Part shown: piece by piece, positions 1 through 4,567 of the stretch | Numbering within the stretch: the first letter of the stretch is position 1 | How the letters are laid out: the number at the start of each line of letters is the position of its first letter | Assembly: GCA_902797495.1 (NCBI GenBank) | Contig: CADBTH010000119.1 | Span: 1-5,545, forward strand | Direction of reading: 5' to 3' | From: an uncultured Ruminococcus sp. | Lineage (GTDB): Bacteria; Bacillota; Clostridia; Oscillospirales; CAG-272 | DNA: 5,545 bases | Notes under the pieces: generated by a model | Database searches by the model: none | What the model saw: the letters and a program-made list of their open reading frames with translations, nothing else | What the model was told of the DNA's origin: nothing | Position numbers and translations under genes: made by a program

Positions 1-129
1 ATGTCTCTTTCTCTTCTGATTCTTCTGACCGAGATTGTGACGGTGGTCGGAGTGAAAAGTCTTGACTTTTCCGTTTGCCGTTACCGCAAATCTCTTAGCG
101 GATGCTCTATGTGTCTTGATCTTTCCCAT
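1..129 (-). CDS. rpmI: 50S ribosomal protein L35 (rpmI), 3' end outside window
   Basis: Structural protein of the large ribosomal subunit. Translating the minus strand from the ATG at 129 gives 43 codons without a stop, beginning MGKIKTHRASAKRF and continuing with a very basic stretch that ends QKNQKRKRH at the window edge. The KxKTHRxxAKRF opening is the hallmark of bacterial L35, whose usual length is about 65 residues, so roughly the last 20 are missing. A Shine-Dalgarno sequence GAAAGGA (138-144) lies 8 nt upstream of the ATG. It follows infC by 55 nt on the same strand, the conserved infC-rpmI-rplT order, so rplT (L20) is expected just beyond the left edge. The gene is short and partial, but the N-terminal motif and its position leave little doubt. 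Confidence 0.95.
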   Translation of the reverse strand, partial: MGKIKTHRASAKRFAVTANGKVKTFHSDHRHNLGQKNQKRKRH

Positions 130-184
130 TGTGTTTGTCCTTTCGAATGATAATATTTTTACGGCTTATATGCCGAAGCGTTCG

Positions 185-700
185 TTATTTTTTGATAGGT
201 GCGATATTCAGCGAGATCTGACGCCCCTCGAGTACGGGCTTCTTGTCGACCGTGCCGTATTCCGCGCACGCCTCGATAAACCGCTCGATCACCTCGTGGC
301 CTCTGTCCTGATGAGCCATCTCGCGCCCTTTGAAGCGCAGAGCTACCCTGACCTTGTTGCCCTTGGAGAGAAAATCGATCGCGCGCTTTACTTTGGTGTC
401 GAAATCGTGCTGTTCGATCCTGCACGAAAGCTGTACTTCCTTGACCTCGATCGTCTGCTGTTTCTTCTTATTCTCTTTTTCTTTCTTGTCGCGTTCGTAG
501 CAGTACTTGCCGTAATCCATAACGCGGCAGACGGGGGGAGTCGCCTGCGGAGCGATAAGCGCTATGTCGTATCCCTTATCGTACGCGTACTCCTTCGCCT
601 TTTCGAATTCCATGATGCCCATGGGATTGTTGTTCTCGTCGAAGACCCGGACTTCTTTTTCCTTGATCTCGTCGTTTATAAGAAGATTCTTAGTGCTGAT
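185..700 (-). CDS. infC: Translation initiation factor IF-3, predicted non-canonical ATC start
   Basis: IF-3 binds the 30S subunit, keeps it apart from 50S and checks start-codon/initiator-tRNA pairing. From ATC at 700 the protein is 171 residues, the usual IF-3 length. The N-terminal domain opens with NLLINDEI and contains the IF-3 signature at about residues 59-72 (RVMDYGKYCYERDK). A lysine-rich linker (about 71-88) leads to the C-terminal domain, which holds the conserved HDFDTKVKRA (98-107) and GREMAH (125-130) segments. Start choice: the only in-frame ATG (748) sits inside the leader terminator stem and has no ribosome site, and it would add 16 residues unlike IF-3. The ATC is 6 nt after a GGAGG (705-711 region), and the protein from there (fMet)-STKNLLINDEI aligns with typical IF-3 N-termini. 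AUU/AUC/AUA starts are a known autoregulatory trait of infC, because IF-3 itself discriminates against them. First gene of the operon with rpmI. Confidence 0.97.
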   Translation of the reverse strand: MSTKNLLINDEIKEKEVRVFDENNNPMGIMEFEKAKEYAYDKGYDIALIAPQATPPVCRVMDYGKYCYERDKKEKENKKKQQTIEVKEVQLSCRIEQHDFDTKVKRAIDFLSKGNKVRVALRFKGREMAHQDRGHEVIERFIEACAEYGTVDKKPVLEGRQISLNIAPIKK

Positions 701-704
701 GGCG

Positions 705-711
705 CACCTCC
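705..711 (-). promoter_or_regulatory. Ribosome binding site that decides the infC ATC start
   Basis: On the minus strand this reads GGAGGTG, a near-perfect anti-16S match, and leaves 6 nt (counted from the GGAGG core) before the ATC at 700-698. No ATG, GTG or TTG in the infC frame lies at a usable distance from it, so it points to ATC as the initiator. It begins just after the U-tract of the leader terminator, so it is transcribed only when the attenuator is read through. Confidence 0.85.
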
Positions 712-712
712 G

Positions 713-751
713 AAAAAATAAAAATTGTGCGAAACACAGAATCCGCACAAT
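713..751 (-). terminator. Rho-independent attenuator terminator in the infC leader
   Basis: Minus-strand stem ATTGTGCG/CGCACAAT (751-744 with 731-724), 12-nt loop, followed by TTTTATTTTTT (723-713). It lies between the promoter and the infC ribosome site, so it must be a conditional attenuator and not the end of another gene: no minus-strand gene lies between the promoter and this point. The false ATG at 748 falls inside this stem. Confidence 0.85.
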
Positions 752-836
752 AAACCGGCTCTTCAGAGCCGAAATATTGACCCTGTCGGTAGAAACGCAG
801 GGTGAGAGCGGACGCTCTGCTTCTTTTTACTCGGTT

Positions 837-865
837 ATTATAACACTTTAATCCGCGCTTGTCAA
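837..865 (-). promoter_or_regulatory. Consensus sigma-A promoter of infC operon
   Basis: On the minus strand TTGACA (865-860), 17-bp spacer, TATAAT (842-837): identical to the housekeeping consensus at all twelve positions with the ideal spacing. Predicted start is near 830/831. An A7 tract (minus strand, 884-878) about 13-19 bp upstream of the -35 box is placed like an UP element, in keeping with strong expression of a ribosomal operon. Confidence 0.92.
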
Positions 866-903
866 GTACTTTGCCGATTTTTTTGAAAAAGGGAGAAAAG
901 CGG

Positions 904-933
904 TTGACAAGTCCGACGTCCGTCTTGTATAAT
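904..933 (+). promoter_or_regulatory. Sigma-A promoter of the fucosidase gene
   Basis: TTGACA (904-909), 18-bp spacer, TATAAT (928-933), so both boxes match consensus with a spacer one base longer than ideal. Predicted start about 940, giving a 49-nt 5' leader. The purine/A-rich stretch 885-900 lies directly upstream. It faces away from the infC promoter, with 38 bp between the two -35 boxes. Confidence 0.88.
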
Positions 934-936
934 TGA

Positions 937-953
937 CGCAGTATACGTCTGCG
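937..953. promoter_or_regulatory. Possible operator, inverted repeat at the fucosidase start site
   Basis: CGCAG (937-941) and CTGCG (949-953) form an inverted repeat with a 7-bp spacer. It straddles the predicted transcription start at about 940, where a bound repressor would block initiation. The 5' arm is largely untranscribed, so it is unlikely to act as an RNA hairpin. The arms are only 5 bp and the centre is not symmetric, so chance is a real possibility. No regulator gene is adjacent. Confidence 0.3.
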
Positions 954-988
954 CGTGTTTTTTCTACATATTATATAAGGAGCTTAAA

Positions 989-2353
989 ATGAGCGATTTC
1001 AAGGATTTTATCAGAGCCGCCGGCAACGTCAAACCCTCAAAACGTCAGCTCGACTGGTTCGATCTCAATTATTATGCCTTCGTGCATATCAGCCCGAACA
1101 CGTTCACAGGTCTCGAATGGGGACTCGGGAACGAAGACCCGGCGGTATTCAATCCGACGGAACTCGACTGCGACCAGTGGGTCGAAGCGATAAAGAGCGC
1201 GGGCATGAAGGGAGCGGTCATCACCGCGAAGCACCACGACGGCTTCTGCCTCTGGGATACGAAGTACACAGACCATAATATAATGAACTCCCCTTACGGC
1301 AAGGATCTCGTAAAGGAGTTCTCCGACGCGTGCCGCCGCGGAGGGATCAAGTTCGGCTTCTACCTCTCACCGTGGGACAGACACTCTCCCCTTTACGGGA
1401 CCGACGAATACAACGAATACTACGCAAATCAGCTCACGGAGCTCCTCACCGGCTACGGAGAGGTCTTTCACGTTTGGTTCGACGGCTCGTGCGGAGAGGG
1501 AGAAAACGGAAAGCGCCAGGCATATCAGTTCAGGAAGTATTTCGATCTGATAAGGAAATATCAGCCGAACGCGACGATCTTCAACGATCACGGCCCCGAC
1601 GTCAGATGGTGCGGGAACGAGACGGCGACCGCGCGCCACTCCGAGTGGGCGGTAGTTCCGTCGGAGCTCTGCTGGTTCGCTGACGTTCAGACAGGCCCCT
1701 CCCCTATCGCGGGCGACCTCTCCGGAATGGAGAACTGCGACCCGGATATCGGCGAGCTCTCGAATATAATGTACTCGAAGGGACTCGTATTCGCAGGAGC
1801 CGAGATCGACGTTTCGATCAGAAAAGGCTGGTTCTGGCACGAGGAGGAAGAGCCTCATTCCCTCGAAAAGTTATTCAACATTTACCTGACCAGCGTCGGC
1901 GCGAACGCGTGCCTTAATCTTAACGTCCCGCCGGACAGAAGAGGTCTTATCGACGAGCGCGACGTGAAGAGGCTGAAGGAGCTCGGCGACCTTCTCAAGA
2001 AAGAATTTGCTGTCGACTACGCCGAAGGATGCGATGTAAAACTCGTAGAGCGGATCAGCGACTCTCAGGCGGTATTCGAGATCGAGCTTCCCGAACCGAA
2101 GGTCATAAGATACGTAGAACTTCGCGAGAACATAGCGAACGGTCAGAGGATCGAGAGCTTCAAGCTGAACTTCTACGACGAAAAAGCGGAAAAGCTCCAG
2201 GAATACGTCGTTTACAACGGAACGGCGGTCGGCAACAGAAAGATCTGCCCGATCTGCCGCGACCTCTGGGACGGACTCGTGTCGAAGAAGATACGCATCA
2301 CCGTAAAATCGGCGAGGGACTTCCCCGAATTCAGATCGGTAAAAGTTTTTTAA
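989..2353 (+). CDS. Alpha-L-fucosidase, glycoside hydrolase family 29, cytoplasmic
   Basis: Retaining exo-hydrolase that removes alpha-linked L-fucose from oligosaccharides or glycoconjugates. The (beta/alpha)8-type catalytic domain spans about residues 15-340. Family landmarks are HISPNTFTGLEWG (33-45), KHHDGFCLW (81-89), GIKFGFYLSPWDRH (119-132), HVWFDGS (161-167, predicted nucleophile D165), RWCGNE (206-211, E211 candidate acid/base), EIDVSIRKGWFWHEEEE (272-288) and LNVPPDRRGLI (311-321). The 46-residue spacing from D165 to E211 and the motifs resemble subfamily B, whose members tend to favour alpha-1,3/1,4-linked fucose; that assignment is inference. Residues about 345-454 look like a beta-rich C-terminal domain. 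There is no signal peptide or membrane segment, so it should act in the cytoplasm on imported sugars. The ATG has AAGGAG (977-982) 6 nt upstream. It is a single-gene unit with its own promoter and terminator, and no transporter or fucose-pathway gene is beside it. Confidence 0.93.
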   Translation: MSDFKDFIRAAGNVKPSKRQLDWFDLNYYAFVHISPNTFTGLEWGLGNEDPAVFNPTELDCDQWVEAIKSAGMKGAVITAKHHDGFCLWDTKYTDHNIMNSPYGKDLVKEFSDACRRGGIKFGFYLSPWDRHSPLYGTDEYNEYYANQLTELLTGYGEVFHVWFDGSCGEGENGKRQAYQFRKYFDLIRKYQPNATIFNDHGPDVRWCGNETATARHSEWAVVPSELCWFADVQTGPSPIAGDLSGMENCDPDIGELSNIMYSKGLVFAGAEIDVSIRKGWFWHEEEEPHSLEKLFNIYLTSVGANACLNLNVPPDRRGLIDERDVKRLKELGDLLKKEFAVDYAEGCDVKLVERISDSQAVFEIELPEPKVIRYVELRENIANGQRIESFKLNFYDEKAEKLQEYVVYNGTAVGNRKICPICRDLWDGLVSKKIRITVKSARDFPEFRSVKVF

Positions 2354-2361
2354 CAACGTCG

Positions 2362-2389
2362 CCGCGGCGCATCAGCGCCGCGGTTTTTG
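2362..2389 (+). terminator. Rho-independent terminator of the fucosidase gene
   Basis: Perfect 9-bp GC stem CCGCGGCGC/GCGCCGCGG (2362-2370 with 2375-2383), loop ATCA, then TTTTTG. It starts 8 nt after the fucosidase stop codon and separates this gene from the cotJ operon. Confidence 0.93.
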
Positions 2390-2407
2390 TCGTTTCCGGA
2401 AAAAATG

Positions 2408-2416
2408 CATATCATA
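2408..2416 (+). promoter_or_regulatory. Possible mother-cell sporulation promoter (-10) for cotJ
   Basis: CATATCATA fits the CATANNNTA -10 pattern of mother-cell sigma factors (sigma-E/sigma-K), 53 nt before the cotJA ATG, in a short A/T-rich island after the fucosidase terminator. The cotJ operon is sigma-E dependent in Bacillus subtilis. The -35 match is weak: GTCGTTTC at 2389-2396, with a spacer shorter than usual. An overlapping CATATAAG (2413-2420) is an alternative -10. No housekeeping promoter is seen here. Confidence 0.4.
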
Positions 2417-2420
2417 TAAG

Positions 2421-2435
2421 TGAGATCTGATCTCA
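2421..2435. promoter_or_regulatory. Perfect 15-bp palindrome at the cotJ promoter
   Basis: TGAGATC-T-GATCTCA: 7-bp arms around a single central base, with no mismatch. It lies 5 bp downstream of the proposed -10 element and covers the expected start site, 33 bp before the cotJA ATG. The single-base centre makes it a better DNA operator than an RNA hairpin, although a 5-bp stem with a 5-nt loop could form in the transcript. I do not recognise it as a site for a known sporulation regulator. Confidence 0.5.
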
Positions 2436-2468
2436 ACACTAAATTTCCGGAGGTCAATACAAAGGATC

Positions 2469-2747
2469 ATGAAACAAACGAATCAGTACGGCACGAGGCG
2501 CGAACGCATCGACGACGCGTTTCGCGCTCGTCTTGAAGCAGGATCGGCGCCGTATTTCAGCCCCGCCGTCACCCGCCCGTCGTGGGATCCGAACTCGTTC
2601 CCGCAGGCGATGGTGTACGCGCCGGAATCGACTTTTGCAAACGTATACGGAGATGAGGAAGGGCTTTCGAGAGGAACTATCTTCTCGGATCTCTACTTCC
2701 CCTTTGAGTGCTCCTCATGTCGCGGAAAAGGAGGCGCAGCTTTATGA
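2469..2747 (+). CDS. cotJA: Spore coat protein CotJA
   Basis: Small coat-associated protein made in the mother cell and deposited on the forespore with CotJC. The protein is 92 residues. The family core lies at about 47-80: an 'AMVYAPESTFANVY' stretch, then GDEEGLSRGTIFSDLYFPF, matching the CotJA pattern of a hydrophobic/aromatic segment followed by 'ALxRGTxFPxLxxPF'. The first 45 residues are polar, proline-containing and not conserved in my recollection of the family. The C-terminal tail after the core carries CSSC (81-84) followed by RGKGG, which is unusual. The start is less secure than the product: AAAGGA (2461-2466) is only 2 nt from the ATG and GGAGG (2449-2453) is 15 nt away. The stop overlaps the cotJB start in an ATGA. 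First gene of cotJABC. Confidence 0.85.
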   Translation: MKQTNQYGTRRERIDDAFRARLEAGSAPYFSPAVTRPSWDPNSFPQAMVYAPESTFANVYGDEEGLSRGTIFSDLYFPFECSSCRGKGGAAL

Positions 2748-3013
2748 AAACGTGCAAGTGCAAACTTATGAAAACGATACAGGCGCTCGCCTTCTCGGTA
2801 CATGAAACGGCTCTCTATCTCGACGGACATCCGACCGACCGCCGCGCGATATCGTATTTCAACGCTCAGAACGAAAAGCTCCGCGAAGCCGCGGCAACGT
2901 ATGAAGAAAACTTCGGTCCGCTCACGTCGAACGGTTTTTCCGGCGACGGAGATTGGACGTGGATAAAAGGCCCGTGGCCGTGGAAATACGAAGCCAACGT
3001 CTGCGAGAATTAG
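2744..3013 (+). CDS. cotJB: Spore coat protein CotJB
   Basis: Partner protein of the CotJ coat operon, 89 residues and so the normal family length. Hallmarks are IQALAFSVHETALYLDGHPTD (about 12-32, the 'L..LYLDTHP.D' signature), a middle AISYFNAQNEKLREAAATYEENFGPL segment (about 35-60) likely helical, and the tryptophan-rich end WTWIKGPWPW (71-80). The ATG at 2744 is preferred because AAAAGGAGG (2726-2734) precedes it by 9 nt and it forms a 4-nt ATGA overlap with the cotJA stop, which suggests translational coupling. GTG 2708 or ATG 2717 would extend it into cotJA without a good ribosome site; ATG 2768 would shorten it. The N-terminus MKTCKCK and the C-terminal C87 are cysteine features not typical of the family. 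The stop codon TAG abuts the cotJC ribosome site. Confidence 0.92.
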   Translation: MKTCKCKLMKTIQALAFSVHETALYLDGHPTDRRAISYFNAQNEKLREAAATYEENFGPLTSNGFSGDGDWTWIKGPWPWKYEANVCEN

Positions 3014-3022
3014 GAGGCCGAT

Positions 3023-3646
3023 ATGTGGTTATACGATAAAAAGCTTCAGTACCCTGTAAAAATAAAGAACCCGAATCCGAAATACGCGCAGATAATCATA
3101 TCTCAGCTCGGCGGCCCCGACGGAGAGCTCGCCGCGTCCACGAGATATCTCAGTCAGCGTTACTCGATGCCCTACGACGAGGTCGTCGGCATCCTGACCG
3201 ATATCGGCACGGAGGAGCTCGCGCACGTCGAAATGATCTGCGCGATAGTCAGTCAGCTGACGAGAAACCTCACGATGGACGAGATAAAGAGAACGGGATT
3301 CGACACGTATTTCGTCGATCACACCGCGGGCGTATACCCCGTATCCGCGGCGGGAGTTCCCTTCGACGCGAAATATATCGGAGTCAAGGGCGACGTCATA
3401 GCGGACATCACGGAGGACCTTGCGGCGGAACAGAAGGCGAGGGTGACCTACGACAACATCCTTCGCCTCGTCGACGACCCCGACGTCTGCGAGCCGATAA
3501 AATTCTTGCGCCAGCGCGAGCTGACTCACTTCCAGCGCTTCGGCGACGCACTCTCGATCGCTCAGAGGAATATGGATTCGAAGAATTTCTACGGCTACAA
3601 TCCCGCTTTCGACAAGAAAACGCCGATCCAGCCGAGATACAGATAA
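3023..3646 (+). CDS. cotJC: CotJC, manganese-catalase-like spore coat protein
   Basis: Spore-coat member of the dimanganese catalase family, which disproportionates hydrogen peroxide at a two-manganese centre in a four-helix bundle. The 207-residue protein opens MWLYDKKLQYPVKIKNPNP, typical of CotJC. Predicted metal ligands, placed by comparison with Lactiplantibacillus plantarum Mn-catalase, are E35 (GPDGELAAS), E65 and H68 (TEELAHVE), E136 (AAEQKAR) and H169 (RELTHFQRF). E166 is in place of the conserved acid near the active site. All are present, so catalytic activity is plausible; family knowledge reports catalase activity for some clostridial CotJC/CotJC-like proteins. It is shorter than long Mn-catalases (about 270 residues), as usual for CotJC. 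AGGAGG (3012-3017) is 5 nt before the ATG and overlaps the end of cotJB. Last gene of the operon. Confidence 0.96.
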   Translation: MWLYDKKLQYPVKIKNPNPKYAQIIISQLGGPDGELAASTRYLSQRYSMPYDEVVGILTDIGTEELAHVEMICAIVSQLTRNLTMDEIKRTGFDTYFVDHTAGVYPVSAAGVPFDAKYIGVKGDVIADITEDLAAEQKARVTYDNILRLVDDPDVCEPIKFLRQRELTHFQRFGDALSIAQRNMDSKNFYGYNPAFDKKTPIQPRYR

Positions 3647-3647
3647 C

Positions 3648-3675
3648 AAAACGCGGCGGGCAAATGCCCGCCGCG
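3648..3675 (-). terminator. Terminator of the pseudouridine synthase operon, between convergent genes
   Basis: 10-bp GC stem CGCGGCGGGC/GCCCGCCGCG (3652-3661 with 3666-3675), 4-nt loop. On the minus strand the hairpin is followed by TTTTGTT, fitting termination of the pseudouridine synthase genes, 4 nt after their last stop codon. On the plus strand it is followed by AACGTT with no U-tract, so for cotJC it is at best a pausing or mRNA-end-protecting hairpin. Confidence 0.75.
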
Positions 3676-3679
3676 AACG

Positions 3680-4567
3680 TTATGAAAGCAGTTTTTTGAC
3701 GTCTTCCGGCAAAGGAGCCTCGAGAGAGACCGTCCCGCCGTCCGACGGATGGGGGAACGAGAGGCGGTAAGCGTGGAGCGCCTGACGGTCGATGAGGTCG
3801 CACTCTTCGCCGTACATACCGTCGCCCGTTATCGAGTGACCGACGGAGGCAAAATGGACTCTGAGCTGATGAGTTCTCCCCGTGACGGGGACTGCGCGGA
3901 CGAGAGTCCGTCCGCCGAAGAGTCCGACGGTCCCGTAGTCGGTAACGGCGATCTTCGCGCCGGCTTCTCCCTCCTCGCACACGCGCCGCTTGACTATACT
4001 GTCGCCCTCGCGGCACATATACGTCACGATCCTTCCCTCTTCCGGCTCGATCTTCCCTTCGAGGAGCGCGAGGTACGCTTTCGAGATCTCGCCCCGTCTC
4101 ATCGATCCGTACAGTTTTCCCGCGGACACCTTGTCCCTTGCGACGAGCATAAGTCCGCTCGTGTCGCGGTCGAGGCGGTTGACGGGACGAAAAACGTAGG
4201 GCTTACCGCGGTATCTGTAGGCGAGCGCGTTTGCGACCGTGTCGTCCTTGTGTCCGAGCGAGGGATGCGCGGGCATGAACGGCGGTTTGTTGACGACGGT
4301 CACGAAGTCGTCCTCGTATACGACGTCGATCGGGATGTCGACGGGAACGGTATACTCGTTCTCGTCGTCCTCCGTGTCCTCTACTGCGAGTGCGAGCTCG
4401 TCTCCGGTATGAAGGACACGCCTCACCGTGACGCCCTCTCCGTTTACCGCGATGCCTCCCTCGCGGTACTTTACTCTTTTGACCGACGCGACCGAAAAAC
4501 CGAGTACTCCGAAAAGGTACTCTTTTACGGTCAGCCCGTCGTATTCTTCCGAAATTACGATTTTCAT
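3680..4567 (-). CDS. Pseudouridine synthase, RluA family (downstream copy)
   Basis: Isomerises specific uridines to pseudouridine in structured RNA, by family most often 23S rRNA or tRNA. The protein has 295 residues. Residues about 10-60 form a degenerate S4-like RNA-binding region (VKRVKYREGGIAVNGEGV... TGDEL). The catalytic domain begins near DVVYEDDFVTVVNKPP (81-96). It carries the motif NRLDRDTSGLMLVARD (130-145), in which D133 is the predicted catalytic aspartate, and the conserved TGRTHQLRVHFASVGH (229-244). The family motif usually begins with His where this has Asn130. The RNA target cannot be told from sequence, so no rlu symbol is given. ATG at 4567 overlaps the upstream gene's TGA by 4 nt, with a GAGG 4 nt upstream inside that gene, indicating translational coupling. 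Confidence 0.93.
   Translation of the reverse strand: MKIVISEEYDGLTVKEYLFGVLGFSVASVKRVKYREGGIAVNGEGVTVRRVLHTGDELALAVEDTEDDENEYTVPVDIPIDVVYEDDFVTVVNKPPFMPAHPSLGHKDDTVANALAYRYRGKPYVFRPVNRLDRDTSGLMLVARDKVSAGKLYGSMRRGEISKAYLALLEGKIEPEEGRIVTYMCREGDSIVKRRVCEEGEAGAKIAVTDYGTVGLFGGRTLVRAVPVTGRTHQLRVHFASVGHSITGDGMYGEECDLIDRQALHAYRLSFPHPSDGGTVSLEAPLPEDVKKLLS

Larger units (their letters stand above)
701..831 (-). ncRNA. infC operon leader, L20-leader-like attenuator RNA
   Basis: About 130 nt of untranslated leader between the predicted infC transcription start (830/831) and the infC start codon. On the transcript I see in order: a small hairpin AGAGC/GCUCU (818-805); a hairpin ACCCUG/CAGGGU with a 12-nt loop (803-780); a hairpin CGGCUC-UGAA-GAGCCG (771-756); and an intrinsic terminator (751-713). 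A long-range alternative helix is possible between 819-808 and 746-735, ten of twelve positions pairing including one G-U, which would invade the terminator's 5' arm. Bacillota commonly carry an L20-binding leader with a 3' terminator ahead of infC-rpmI-rplT. Position, architecture and gene order match that class, but I have not tested the sequence against its covariance model. Confidence 0.75.

Noticed and set aside
159..182. Small hairpin CGGC/GCCG in the infC-rpmI gap as a terminator
   Set aside because: Only 4 bp with no U-tract directly after the stem; the gap is 55 nt inside a conserved operon.
698..748. ATG at 748 as the infC start
   Set aside because: It lies inside the leader terminator stem, lacks a Shine-Dalgarno, and adds a 16-residue stretch (MRILCFAQFLFFRRCA) unlike IF-3.
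62..851. Plus-strand open frames across rpmI/infC and the leader (62-721 and 564-851)
   Set aside because: Antisense shadows: they encode no recognisable family, have no ribosome sites, and the opposite strand carries clear infC and rpmI.
889..910. Catabolite-responsive element near the fucosidase promoter
   Set aside because: A CG-centred A/G-rich stretch overlaps the -35 box, but it fails several conserved positions of the cre consensus.
1037..2430. Open frames on either strand overlapping the fucosidase (for example 1367-1858 minus, 1871-2356 minus, 2029-2430 plus)
   Set aside because: Low-complexity, arginine-rich or valine/leucine-rich translations with no motifs, explained by codon bias of the GH29 gene on the other frame.
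2708..2743. GTG 2708 or ATG 2717 as cotJB start
   Set aside because: No ribosome site precedes them and they would place the strong AAAAGGAGG inside the gene; the ATGA-coupled ATG at 2744 fits better.
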